Shown: positions 1 through 7,197, counted from the first letter of the stretch. The stretch: 24,899 nt of DNA from Fimenecus sp051881355 (GCA_051881355.1 JBJEPS010000018.1:1-24899); one strand, 5' to 3'. A program made the numbers and translations. The notes: a model not told the origin generated them from the sequence alone.

Positions 1-39
1 CTCCGCTGCAAAATGGTTTGGCTTTTATTTTATCAATTC

Positions 40-54
40 GCGGCAAAATGCCGC
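40..54. repeat. short hairpin upstream of pduL
   Basis: A 6-bp perfect stem (GCGGCA / TGCCGC) closes an AAA loop about 30 bases before the pduL start. No T-run follows, so it is not a standard terminator. It may be a processing or leader hairpin, or chance. I see no convincing promoter in bases 1-83, so pduL may belong to a transcript that begins before the window. Confidence 0.3.
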
Positions 55-83
55 AAATACATATTAGGGAGAAAAGAATACAT

Positions 84-659
84 ATGGAAAAAACAGTTTT
101 GGTAGAAACCTCCGCGCGTCACGTTCATGTGACCAAAGAAACCTTAGAAACGCTGTTCGGTGCAGGGTACACCCTCACCAAGAAAAAGGATTTGTCACAG
201 CCGGGGCAGTTTGCGTGTGAAGAGCGTGTGCAGGTCATCGGACCGAAAGGCAGTTTCCCTGCTGTTTCGATTTTAGGACCGGAGCGTCCTGAAAATCAGG
301 TGGAAATCTCCGCTTCCGACGCGCGTTCCATCGGCGTTGCTGCACCGGTGCGCGAATCGGGTGATATTGCAGGCAGCGGTGCATGTAAATTGGTCGGTCC
401 CAAAGGCGAGGTAGAGCTCAAAGAGGGTGTGATTGTTGCGAAACGACACATTCATATGACGCCTGAAGATGCCGAAAAATACGGTGTGACCGACAAACAG
501 GTCGTTTCCGTCGAAATCAAATCCGCCGAGCGTTCGTTGGTGTTCGGCGATACGGTTGTGCGCGTCAGCCCCAAATATGCGCTTGCGATGCACATTGACA
601 CAGACGAGTCCAATGCCGTTATGGCGCCTGCAGGTACGCTCGGCGTGATTTTGGCATAA
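84..659 (+). CDS. pduL: PduL-type phosphate acyltransferase (phosphotransacylase)
   Basis: Likely converts an acyl-CoA (acetyl- or propionyl-CoA) and phosphate into acyl phosphate and CoA, the step before an acyl kinase makes ATP. The 191-residue product has the two His-rich metal-binding segments of the PduL family: SARHVHV near the N-terminus and AKRHIHM in the middle, each opening one of the two related halves. The reading frame is open further upstream, but ATG 84 is preferred because the family starts close to the first His motif and a GGGAG stretch lies at 67-71. The family occurs inside propanediol/ethanolamine microcompartments and also as a free cytosolic enzyme. No shell proteins or encapsulation genes are visible here, so a free fermentative enzyme is more likely. 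bioY follows after 16 bases, suggesting co-transcription. Confidence 0.9.
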   Translation: MEKTVLVETSARHVHVTKETLETLFGAGYTLTKKKDLSQPGQFACEERVQVIGPKGSFPAVSILGPERPENQVEISASDARSIGVAAPVRESGDIAGSGACKLVGPKGEVELKEGVIVAKRHIHMTPEDAEKYGVTDKQVVSVEIKSAERSLVFGDTVVRVSPKYALAMHIDTDESNAVMAPAGTLGVILA

Positions 660-675
660 GACAAGGAGTACGAAA

Positions 676-1266
676 ATGGAGCAAAAAACCGTTTCTGTGA
701 AAGCATCTGCACAAATTCGCGCGGCAGTGCTGTGTGGGCTGTTTGCGGCGTTTACCGCTGTATTTTCGCAAATTTCTTTACCGATAGGTCCCGTGCCGAT
801 ATCCTGTTCGCTGATTGCCGTCTATCTTTCGGGGTTATTTTTACCCGTCAAGACCGCGGCGGTTTCACAGCTTGTGTATTTGCTGTTAGGGATTGTCGGC
901 GTGCCGGTATTTGCAGGCTTCCAGTCGGGCGCGGCGCGGTTGGCAGGACCAACGGGCGGCTATCTGCTCGTATACCCTGTGATTGCACTGTTTTTATCCC
1001 TCGCAATGGTCCTGTATGACAAAAAACTGCTCAGCAAATCCCTCGCGGTGCGCGCGGCATATATTGTCGGCGCGCTGTTGGTGTCGCTGGTGCTTTGTTA
1101 TGCGGCGGGTACGGCATGGTTTACCGTATTTTCCGGCTCCGGATTTACGCAGGCGCTGACGCTGACCGTGATTCCGTTTATCGCGGGAGATATTGCGAAA
1201 ATCGTGCTTTGCACGGTGGTGACCCTTTCCGCACGGGAACGGTTGAAAAAAGTGATGAAATTTTAA
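676..1266 (+). CDS. bioY: BioY family biotin transporter, ECF substrate-binding subunit
   Basis: Integral membrane S-component that binds biotin for an energy-coupling-factor ABC transporter. The 196-residue protein is almost wholly hydrophobic with about six membrane segments and carries the BioY signature GPTGGYL (about residues 91-97), preceded by the typical GVPVFAG segment. The start is set by AAGGAG at 663-668, seven bases before ATG 676. No EcfA/EcfT genes are in the window. As is usual for group II ECF systems, the module is probably encoded elsewhere and shared. Biotin uptake would feed biotin-dependent carboxylases, a loose link to the acyl-CoA enzyme upstream. A terminator with a GAAA loop follows immediately. 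Confidence 0.93.
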   Translation: MEQKTVSVKASAQIRAAVLCGLFAAFTAVFSQISLPIGPVPISCSLIAVYLSGLFLPVKTAAVSQLVYLLLGIVGVPVFAGFQSGAARLAGPTGGYLLVYPVIALFLSLAMVLYDKKLLSKSLAVRAAYIVGALLVSLVLCYAAGTAWFTVFSGSGFTQALTLTVIPFIAGDIAKIVLCTVVTLSARERLKKVMKF

Positions 1267-1271
1267 AGCAG

Positions 1272-1304
1272 AAAGCACGGGCAAGAAATTGCCTGTGCTT
1301 TTTG
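1272..1304 (+). terminator. Rho-independent terminator after bioY
   Basis: A 13-bp stem with one G-T wobble (1272-1284 with 1289-1301) is capped by a GAAA tetraloop and runs into TTTTTG. It lies five bases after the bioY stop codon and closes the pduL-bioY transcript. Confidence 0.9.
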
Positions 1305-1362
1305 TGCTTGAAAATGGAAAAGTAATGCGCTGTGACGCAATCAAAATCGCGGAGGAAGGGCA

Positions 1363-1479
1363 ATGAAAACCGTAAAGCAAATTGTAACGGTACTTTTCGG
1401 CGTGCTGTCGTTTTTCACAACCGTGCTTTGTATGCGCGATGTGCTGGCGACACGTGACGATTTGCAAAAACAACAGTAA
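1363..1479 (+). CDS. 38-residue single-span membrane peptide
   Basis: Short open frame encoding 38 residues, beginning MKTVKQIVTVLFGVL and ending DDLQKQQ. It starts at ATG 1363 behind a near-perfect ribosome binding site (GGAGGAAGGG, 1351-1360). Residues 6-23 are hydrophobic and could form one membrane helix with a basic N-terminus inside and a polar, Gln-rich tail. The stop codon is 12 bases before the start of the GPH symporter, whose own ribosome binding site (AAGGAGAG) begins within this stop codon. The layout suggests translation from the same message and possibly a small partner of the transporter. I do not recognise a family. The strong ribosome binding site and the tight spacing are the evidence that it is real. 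Confidence 0.6.
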   Translation: MKTVKQIVTVLFGVLSFFTTVLCMRDVLATRDDLQKQQ

Positions 1480-1491
1480 GGAGAGTATGGA

Positions 1492-3039
1492 ATGGCAAAA
1501 GAAAGCAAAACTGAAAAACGGTCACTCAAGGGCTTTTTGGACAGTAAAATTGTCAAAAAGGACGTCGGCGAGGAAACCTATTTAACTTGGCGTGAGACAA
1601 TTTCCTATGCGCTTGGGCGCGGTGCGCAGGGTATGTTTACCTCGATGACTGGCTCAAAATATTTGAACTACTTTTTAACCAACATTTTATTGGTGCGGTT
1701 TAAAGACCGTCCCGGCGGACCGATGGGCATCGCTTCGCAAATTCGTTTGTACTGCGGTATTTTTGATGCAATTAACGACCCGATTATGGGTGTTATTGTG
1801 GATAAAACCCGTACCAAAGAAGGGCAGATGCGCCCATACATACGCGTTGCGCCGTGGTTTGTTTCGGCAGTGATGCTGTTGTTTTTCCTCGGGATTCCCG
1901 GCAATGCACCGGATTGGGCATGCATTGCATGGACAACCTTTTTGTTCGTCGGGTTGGATGTAACCTATACGGCATTCGATATTCCGATGGGGACGCTTGC
2001 CTTTGCCATTACACCGAACGGCTTTGAACGCACAAAGCTTTTTGGGGTCAGCTCTATCGTACGTTCGATTTCCGGGGCTTTGCCGGGGTTGTTTGTTGCG
2101 TGTGCGGCATGGCTTCCCTATTTTAAAACGCACACCTCCAAAGCGTATTTAACGGGGGCTTGCGTTTCCGCCGTCGGTATTTTGCTGTTTACACGCTTTA
2201 CCTATCGCAACACCAAAGAGCGCTGTGTGCATCATGAGGAAACACCGTCGGTTTCGGAATGCTTCCGTCTGTTGTTTAAAAACCGACCGCTGTTTATGCT
2301 GTTTATCTCCAATTTATTGTTCCTTTTGGTGAAGGTCACCAATCAAATCAACTTCTATTTTGTTGCGGACTTAATGTTTGATACAAAATACAATGTATTT
2401 ATTGACGTGATTACCTTCCCCGGCTTTTTGATAGCGGGTATCGGCGTGCCGAAGCTCGTGGAAAAATTAGGACAGCGTTTCGATTCCAGAATCTTTTACC
2501 GTTTGTGCTGTGTGACGGCAATTGTGTTGCATGTTTTGTTCTTTGCAACCTGCTACGACGGTTATATCAACAAGGGTGCTGGACAGCCTGTTTCCTTAGG
2601 CATCGGCATTTTAACGGTATTGTTTACGGGACTCACCTCCATTCCGCTGGAATGCAAAAACCTGATGCAAAAGGAAATGGAAGCCGAAACCGTGGACTAT
2701 ATCGAATGGAAAACCGGTACGCGCGTAGAGGGGATTATGCTTTCGATTATGTCGTTTACGGGCAAAATCGAGAATTCCGTCTCCTCCTCTATCGGCATGG
2801 CGATTTTGGCATATACCGGATATGTTGCGCATGAAGAGGGCAATGTCATTCAAAACAGCCAGACGAATATGGCGCTGTTTTTGATGACGACGATTTTGCC
2901 GGCTATCGGCTATTTGTTGATGCTGATTCCCATGGCGTTTTACAACATTTCCGGCAAAGACCATCATCGGATGATTGAGGAAATCAAGGCGCGCAATGCC
3001 CAAAAAGCGGCAGAAAACGCCGAGGTGGTTGAGCAATGA
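1492..3039 (+). CDS. GPH-family (MelB-like) sugar:cation symporter
   Basis: Secondary transporter of the glycoside-pentoside-hexuronide:cation family in the major facilitator superfamily, 515 residues with about 12 membrane helices. Family hallmarks are the loop after helix 2, DAINDPIMGVIVDKTRTKEG then RPY (about residues 89-112), and the late cytoplasmic motif VDYIEWKTGTRVEG (about residues 402-415). The N-terminal 35 residues are unusually long, lysine-rich and polar. Substrate cannot be read from sequence; the family takes up glycosides, pentoses or hexuronides with H+ or Na+. The start is supported by AAGGAG just upstream. The gene overlaps the metallophosphoesterase by four bases (ATGA), implying translational coupling. 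A second GPH-type gene lies at 9461-10930, but they are clearly not recent duplicates by eye. Confidence 0.88.
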   Translation: MAKESKTEKRSLKGFLDSKIVKKDVGEETYLTWRETISYALGRGAQGMFTSMTGSKYLNYFLTNILLVRFKDRPGGPMGIASQIRLYCGIFDAINDPIMGVIVDKTRTKEGQMRPYIRVAPWFVSAVMLLFFLGIPGNAPDWACIAWTTFLFVGLDVTYTAFDIPMGTLAFAITPNGFERTKLFGVSSIVRSISGALPGLFVACAAWLPYFKTHTSKAYLTGACVSAVGILLFTRFTYRNTKERCVHHEETPSVSECFRLLFKNRPLFMLFISNLLFLLVKVTNQINFYFVADLMFDTKYNVFIDVITFPGFLIAGIGVPKLVEKLGQRFDSRIFYRLCCVTAIVLHVLFFATCYDGYINKGAGQPVSLGIGILTVLFTGLTSIPLECKNLMQKEMEAETVDYIEWKTGTRVEGIMLSIMSFTGKIENSVSSSIGMAILAYTGYVAHEEGNVIQNSQTNMALFLMTTILPAIGYLLMLIPMAFYNISGKDHHRMIEEIKARNAQKAAENAEVVEQ

Positions 3040-4472
3040 GCCGCGCACTTCGTCTGACGGTGCTTGCCGATACGCATTACTATGATGCGTCGCTCGGCGT
3101 GACCGGTAACGCATATGCACTTCGAAGCGCTTCCGACCAAAAGTGTCTCGCGGAAACGGACGCAATCCTTACTGCGGCGTTCGCGAAAATTGCCGAAAGC
3201 GATACAAATGCGGTGCTCATTGCCGGGGACCTTTCCAATGACGGCGAACGCGTTTGTCATGAAAAAATGCGCGAAAAGCTGTATGTCTTGCAGAAAACGA
3301 AGCCTGTGTTCGTCACGACTGCCACGCACGATTGGTGCTGTGACAAAAATCCGCGCCGTTTTGACGGTGACAAGGTGTCGAACGATGTGGAAACACTTTC
3401 AAGCGAGGAGCTGTACGATTTTTATGCGGATTTCGGTGTGAAAGGCGCACGCGATACCTTCAAAACGCATATCGGTACGGCGTCCTATCTTGCGGACCTA
3501 TCCGATTCGGTGGTGCTTTTGTCGCTGATTGACGACAAAAACGGGCGTGACCACGCAGGCTACACGCCCGACCATCTCGAATGGATTTTAAATACGGTTC
3601 GCCGTGAAACCGCGGCGGGTAAAACCGTAATTGCCATGCAGCATCATCTTTTATATCCGCACATTTCGCCGTTGGTGACAAACGGGTGCTGCTGTGAGGA
3701 TCGTGACGAATTACGCGAACAGTTGGCAGACGCGGGCTTACGGTTTTTGTTCGTCGGGCATTCGCATATCCAGCGTATCGACAAATTTGTTTCGAAAACC
3801 GGCAGAGAACTGTATGAAATCAATGTCGGCTCGCTGTGCGGGTACCCTGCGCCGCGTGTAGAGGTTGAAATTACCGATACCGAAGTGCGTCTGCAGACGG
3901 TACTGTTAGACCGATTTGCCTATAACGGCAAAACCGTGGACGCACAAAGCTATTTGGAAGCGCATGCCCTGCATTTAATCGGCGGCGTGTTGACTACGCT
4001 TGCGCACGGTACCAAACAAGAGGCAGCCGATAAATTGCAGTCCTTCGGTGTATCCGCTGCAGATGCAAAGGCGTTTACAGGGAACGGCTTTCCGCTGTTG
4101 CAGAATGCCGCACGCTTCATTTTGCGCGCGCGTGTGAAAGATGCTGCCGCGCTTTTGCGGCGTTTTCCCGGTGGCAAGGAAATCATGCAGACAGATGTAG
4201 AGGCAATGCGTAATATGCCGCTGACGGAAATTGCAAATGCAGTGCTGCTGTCGGTGCTTTCGGGTGTGCCGCTTGCACATTCTTATCCGCAATCGCTTTG
4301 CAGGGTACTTTGTGCCGCAGGGAATATCCCGTCGGCAGTACTGTCCGTTTTGCGCATAGACAATGAAAAACTGTGTGCTTTGGCAGATGAACTGCCGCAT
4401 TTGCTTTCGGAAGTTTGTACGGGTGGTGCGCTCGACAATCAAAATTTGACGCTGGAGAGAGTACAATCGTAA
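3036..4472 (+). CDS. calcineurin-like metallophosphoesterase with altered third motif
   Basis: Cytosolic metal-dependent phosphoesterase, 478 residues, with no signal peptide. Visible motifs are DTH (Asp12, His14), GD (Gly64-Asp65), paired His203-His204 in QHHL, and GHSH (His242, His244). The third family motif, normally GNH followed by D or E, reads ATHDW (residues 96-100), so the metal-ligand Asn is replaced by Thr while His98 and Asp99 are kept. The C-terminal half (about residues 290-478) is a largely helical extension I cannot assign. The start overlaps the symporter stop (ATGA). The flavodoxin gene begins two bases after its stop. Possible substrates include a sugar phosphate, nucleotide or phospholipid; the sequence does not decide. 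Family call is firm, activity is not. Confidence 0.85.
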   Translation: MSRALRLTVLADTHYYDASLGVTGNAYALRSASDQKCLAETDAILTAAFAKIAESDTNAVLIAGDLSNDGERVCHEKMREKLYVLQKTKPVFVTTATHDWCCDKNPRRFDGDKVSNDVETLSSEELYDFYADFGVKGARDTFKTHIGTASYLADLSDSVVLLSLIDDKNGRDHAGYTPDHLEWILNTVRRETAAGKTVIAMQHHLLYPHISPLVTNGCCCEDRDELREQLADAGLRFLFVGHSHIQRIDKFVSKTGRELYEINVGSLCGYPAPRVEVEITDTEVRLQTVLLDRFAYNGKTVDAQSYLEAHALHLIGGVLTTLAHGTKQEAADKLQSFGVSAADAKAFTGNGFPLLQNAARFILRARVKDAAALLRRFPGGKEIMQTDVEAMRNMPLTEIANAVLLSVLSGVPLAHSYPQSLCRVLCAAGNIPSAVLSVLRIDNEKLCALADELPHLLSEVCTGGALDNQNLTLERVQS

Positions 4473-4473
4473 T

Positions 4474-4959
4474 ATGAAAACTTTGATTGTATATGCTACC
4501 AAAAACGGGACAACCGAAAAAGCGGCGCAAATCCTCGCGCAAAAGCTCGGCGGAGCAGACCTGAAAAACATTGCACGCGATGCATTTGATTTGGCTTCCT
4601 ATGACTGTGTTTGTGTAGGGAGTAATATCCGTATGGGCACGGTAGACCGCAAAATCCGCGCTTTTTTGCTGTCGCAAATCGGCATACTGTTACAAAAAGA
4701 GCTTGGACTGTTTTTGTGCTGTTGTTTCCCGCAACAGGAGCAAGCCTATTTGGAGAGCAATGTGCCGTCGCAGTTATTGGCGCATGCAAAAGCTGCTGCG
4801 GCTTTGGGCGGCGAGTTGGACCGTACGCAAGTAAAGGGCACAGACCGATTGGTTGCAAAAATGGTGCTGAAAGCAGACCATGAACAGGGGATTTTGCGCA
4901 CATTTGCTTTAGAAAACGACAGAATAGATGCATTTGTTGAGAAAATGCAAGCAAAATAA
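4474..4959 (+). CDS. flavodoxin-domain protein
   Basis: Predicted FMN-binding redox protein of 161 residues. The N-terminus MKTLIVYATKNGTTEKAA holds the flavodoxin phosphate-binding loop TKNGTT (residues 9-14), and VCVGSNIRMG (about residues 48-57) matches the second flavin loop region. It is close to the family that includes HemG-type protoporphyrinogen oxidase and other flavodoxin-domain proteins of anaerobes. Redox partners are unknown. It follows the phosphoesterase by one intervening base with GGAGAG just before the junction, so it is the last gene of the 1363-4959 cluster. A hairpin array with a T-run follows. Confidence 0.85.
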   Translation: MKTLIVYATKNGTTEKAAQILAQKLGGADLKNIARDAFDLASYDCVCVGSNIRMGTVDRKIRAFLLSQIGILLQKELGLFLCCCFPQQEQAYLESNVPSQLLAHAKAAAALGGELDRTQVKGTDRLVAKMVLKADHEQGILRTFALENDRIDAFVEKMQAK

Positions 4960-4974
4960 AGCAATGTAACTTTT

Positions 4975-5022
4975 GGTTGCGGCTGCCGCAACCGCGCCTG
5001 CAACCGCAGGTTGCGTCTTTTT
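4975..5022 (+). terminator. tandem hairpin terminator after flavodoxin gene
   Basis: Hairpin one is a perfect 8-bp stem GGTTGCGG/CCGCAACC with a CTG loop (4975-4993). Hairpin two is GCAACC/GGTTGC with a GCA loop (5000-5014) and runs into TCTTTTT. GGTTGC and GCAACC each occur twice, so the first left arm can also pair with the third arm and the second with the fourth. The final hairpin plus T-run fits a terminator. The alternative pairing is noted as a finding. Confidence 0.7.
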
Positions 5023-5118
5023 GCGTTTGACAAGCAAAGGTTGTAGAGATTTTTTGAAGGATATGGTAACCTAAAGGCAACGAATGCAGCAACGGGCTGT
5101 AAAAAGGAGAGTTTTCAA

Positions 5119-5790
5119 ATGGGTTACCTGGATAAAATTAAACTGGCAAATTATTCGCGAAGTGAGGATTGGCTCAATTCCATCTCACATATGGTTGGCG
5201 GCGGGCTTTCGGTACTTGCGCTGATTTTGTGCTTGATTCGTGCGATTGTCGCGCGGCGCTGGGATTACGCAATTTTAAGTCTTATTTACGGCTTTACGAT
5301 GATTGCGATGTATTCGTGCTCATCTGTTTACCATGCTTTGCGCCCGAACCGCGGCAAAAAAGCAATGCGCATGGTAGACCACGCAATGATTTACCCGATG
5401 ATTGCAGGCACGATTACCCCGTTTGCGGTGCTGGTCATTGTGCCTGTGAAGCCTGTGCTCGGGTGGGTGATTGTTGCTGTGGCATGGGTGACGGTTGCCG
5501 CCGCCGTGCCGGTTACGCTGACGCTGTTTAACAAAACCAAGGTTGTGCAAATGGTGCTGTATCTGGCACTCGGCTGGATGATTATTGTCGCGATTAAAAC
5601 GCTTTGGGAATGCTTTGACCGCACAGGCACGATTTTGATGATTGCAGGCGGCGTGATGTATACGCTCGGCGCGATTATCTACGGCATCGGTGCAAAGAAA
5701 AAATATTTTCACAGTGTGTTTCATTTCTTTGTGCTGGCAGGTTCGATTTTGCATTTCTTTGCCCTGTACTTATATGTATTTGTAAAATAA
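5119..5790 (+). CDS. trhA: hemolysin III / PAQR family membrane protein
   Basis: Seven-helix membrane protein of 223 residues from the PAQR/hemolysin III family (TrhA, YqfA-like), now thought to act in membrane fluidity or lipid homeostasis rather than as a toxin. The metal-site landmarks are present: NSISHMVGGG near residue 21, SSVYHAL near residue 69, and FHFFVLAGSILHF near the C-terminus, supplying the Ser/His residues expected of a zinc hydrolase-like site. The start has AAAAAGGAGAG upstream (5100-5110). It is probably monocistronic, between the 4975-5022 terminator and the palindromic element at 5803. Upstream there is a TTGACA at 5027-5032, but no good -10 box at the right distance. Confidence 0.9.
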   Translation: MGYLDKIKLANYSRSEDWLNSISHMVGGGLSVLALILCLIRAIVARRWDYAILSLIYGFTMIAMYSCSSVYHALRPNRGKKAMRMVDHAMIYPMIAGTITPFAVLVIVPVKPVLGWVIVAVAWVTVAAAVPVTLTLFNKTKVVQMVLYLALGWMIIVAIKTLWECFDRTGTILMIAGGVMYTLGAIIYGIGAKKKYFHSVFHFFVLAGSILHFFALYLYVFVK

Positions 5791-5802
5791 CTTTCAGAAA
5801 CG

Positions 5803-5965
5803 ATAAGGTGAGGAGAGCCGAACACAATATGCCGAAAATTTGATATTACGGCGTATTTTCACTTTTTCACCATAGTCGGGCGTGCCGTATGGCGAGATTT
5901 TTAACGCAGTTCAAGCGGAAATATACCGTTTTAAACCATATCGGGTTCGGCTCACCTCACCTTAT
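5803..5965. repeat. 163-bp imperfect palindrome (MITE-like or structured RNA element)
   Basis: The ends are inverted copies: ATAAGGTGAGGAGAGCCGAA at the left and TTCGGCTCACCTCACCTTAT at the right (5946-5965). Over 21 positions (5803-5823 with 5945-5965) 20 pair, with one A-A mismatch. The pairing resumes at 5827-5831 with 5937-5941. Inside are smaller hairpins such as GCC-GTAT-GGC (5884-5893). There is no T-run at the right end, so it is not a terminator, and no convincing ORF inside. It could be a non-autonomous mobile element, which would be TA-flanked if the outer TA is a target duplication, or a structured RNA. It sits between trhA and the L21 promoter. Confidence 0.55.
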
Positions 5966-5987
5966 ATTCCGAAAATGTAAAAAACAG

Positions 5988-6016
5988 TTGACAAGGCTTG
6001 ACAATTCTGTTAAAAT
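5988..6016 (+). promoter_or_regulatory. sigma-A promoter of the rplU operon
   Basis: TTGACA (5988-5993), a 17-base spacer and TAAAAT (6011-6016). A second TTGACAA begins ten bases after the first and lies too close to the -10 box to serve it. The start of transcription should fall near 6023, giving a leader of about 88 bases before rplU. Confidence 0.85.
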
Positions 6017-6021
6017 ACCAT

Positions 6022-6108
6022 TTGCCGCATATTGGGGGCGTGCTGTATGCACACGAAACAAGTCCGCTTGTGCCCACGGTAGCGAGTCTATATTTAAGGT
6101 AGGTTAAA
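6022..6108 (+). promoter_or_regulatory. probable ribosomal protein L21 leader
   Basis: Transcribed leader directly before rplU that folds compactly. GGGC (6036-6039) can pair with GCCC (6072-6075) around two short hairpins, GTGC-TGTAT-GCAC (6040-6052) and CAAG-TCCG-CTTG (6059-6070). An AGGTAGG ribosome binding site follows. Firmicutes rplU operons are known to carry an L21 leader used for autoregulation by the ribosomal protein. Position and a three-way fold support that call, but I could not check it against the family model. Confidence 0.6.
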
Positions 6109-6110
6109 CT

Positions 6111-6422
6111 ATGTACGCAGTAATCGAAACAGGCGGCAAGCAGTACAAGGTACAGCCCGGCGATGTTATTTTCGTCGAGAAGCTTGCAGTCGAAGAAAAC
6201 GCCGACATCACCTTTGATAAGGTCATTGCAGTCGGTGCAGACGACGGCATTAAGGTCGGTAAGCCCTATGTGGAGGGCGCAACCGTTTCTGCCAAAGCGT
6301 TGAAAAACGGCAAAGGCAAAAAGGTCGTTGTGTTCACTTACAAACCCAAAAAGAACGAAAAACGCAAAAAAGGCCATCGTCAGCCGTACACCAAGGTTGA
6401 GATTGCCGCAATTAACGCGTAA
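6111..6422 (+). CDS. rplU: 50S ribosomal protein L21
   Basis: Large-subunit ribosomal protein of 103 residues, normal length. It opens MYAVIETGGKQYKV, the L21 signature, and ends with the basic RKKGHRQPYT-VEI segment that contacts 23S rRNA. It is the first gene of rplU-prp-rpmA, with two bases between its stop and the prp start. A strong promoter and a structured leader lie upstream, so autoregulation by L21 through the leader is plausible for the whole operon. Confidence 0.98.
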   Translation: MYAVIETGGKQYKVQPGDVIFVEKLAVEENADITFDKVIAVGADDGIKVGKPYVEGATVSAKALKNGKGKKVVVFTYKPKKNEKRKKGHRQPYTKVEIAAINA

Positions 6423-6424
6423 CG

Positions 6425-6742
6425 ATGATTTGTGCGGACTTTCATTTCGGCGAGAACGGCGTTTCGTTTACCGTGAAAGGCCATTCGGGGAGCGCACAGG
6501 CAGGTGAGGATATTATCTGCGCGGCGGTTTCCTCGGCGGTCTATATGGCGGCAAACACCGTGACCGAAGTTTTGGGGCTCTCCCCCGAAATTGCCGAACG
6601 CGACGGTTTTTTATCCCTCGCGCTTACAAACCGTGCCGAAGCGAAAGCGGCGTCCCCCGTTGTCGAGGGGCTTTGCCTGCATCTCGCGGGCTTAGAAGAA
6701 CAATATCCCGATTATATCCATGTTGAAAGAGGTGCTTTATAA
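6425..6742 (+). CDS. prp: ribosomal-processing cysteine protease Prp
   Basis: Cysteine protease (formerly YsxB, DUF464) that removes the N-terminal extension of L27 in Firmicutes and relatives, a step needed for functional ribosomes. The 105-residue product has the catalytic pair in the expected arrangement: His20 in KGHSG and Cys32 in GEDIICAAVS, 12 residues apart as in characterised Prp. The gene sits between rplU and rpmA, the order conserved in Firmicutes, and its stop codon shares one base with the rpmA start (TAATG). That placement couples protease and substrate expression. Confidence 0.95.
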   Translation: MICADFHFGENGVSFTVKGHSGSAQAGEDIICAAVSSAVYMAANTVTEVLGLSPEIAERDGFLSLALTNRAEAKAASPVVEGLCLHLAGLEEQYPDYIHVERGAL

Positions 6743-7026
6743 TGCTTAAAATTAACATTCAGCTGTTTGCACACAAAAAAGGTATGGGCTCGACCAAAAA
6801 CGGTCGTGACTCCGAATCCAAAAGACTCGGCGTAAAGCGTGCCGACGGTCAGTATGTGCTTGCGGGTAACATTCTTGTCAAACAGCGCGGTACACATATC
6901 CATCCCGGTGAAAATGTCGGCAGAGGCTCTGACGACACCCTCTTTGCCAAAATCGACGGCAAAGTGAAATTTGAAAGAATGGGTAAAGACCGCAAAAAAG
7001 TCAGCGTTTATGCTGTTGAGCAGTAA
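6742..7026 (+). CDS. rpmA: 50S ribosomal protein L27, with Prp-cleavable leader
   Basis: Large-subunit protein whose N-terminus reaches the peptidyl transferase centre. The 94-residue precursor begins MLKINIQLFAHKKG. The Firmicutes leader is normally cut after the second residue of an FF-A motif; here the site reads LF-A, predicting cleavage between Phe9 and Ala10. The mature form would start AHKKGMGSTKNGRDSE, closely matching L27 of bacteria that lack the leader. The rest of the protein is typical. It is the last gene of the operon, followed by a strong terminator at 7054-7084. Confidence 0.98.
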   Translation: MLKINIQLFAHKKGMGSTKNGRDSESKRLGVKRADGQYVLAGNILVKQRGTHIHPGENVGRGSDDTLFAKIDGKVKFERMGKDRKKVSVYAVEQ

Positions 7027-7053
7027 ACGCAACGATTTTTGATGTTGTTTCAA

Positions 7054-7084
7054 AGGGCAGTAACAGTTGTTACTGTCCTTTTTT
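7054..7084 (+). terminator. Rho-independent terminator after rpmA
   Basis: An 11-bp stem (7054-7064 with 7069-7079, one G-T pair) with a four-base AGTT loop, followed by TTTTTT. It lies 27 bases after the rpmA stop and closes the L21 operon. Confidence 0.95.
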
Positions 7085-7137
7085 CACAACTCTGCACAGG
7101 AAAATATAACAAACTGACAGAAAATCCAACAAAAAGG

Positions 7138-7166
7138 TTGATTTTTCAGCCAAACCCATATATACT
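7138..7166 (+). promoter_or_regulatory. promoter upstream of the rRNA methyltransferase
   Basis: TTGATT (7138-7143), a 17-base spacer and TATACT (7161-7166). Transcription would start near 7173, leaving a 25-base leader with GGAAAGGA ahead of ATG 7198. The promoter position also argues against starting the protein further upstream. Confidence 0.75.
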
Positions 7167-7197
7167 TATACTTGCTACGATTGGAAAGGAATGTGTT

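Noticed and set aside
5027..5055. Consensus TTGACA before trhA as a promoter
   Set aside because: The sequence 17 bases downstream is TTTTTT and nearby alternatives have the wrong spacing, so I did not call it.
5889..6107. 72-codon open frame across the palindrome and L21 leader
   Set aside because: It runs through inverted repeats, the rplU promoter and the leader, has no ribosome binding site, and shows no protein-like composition.
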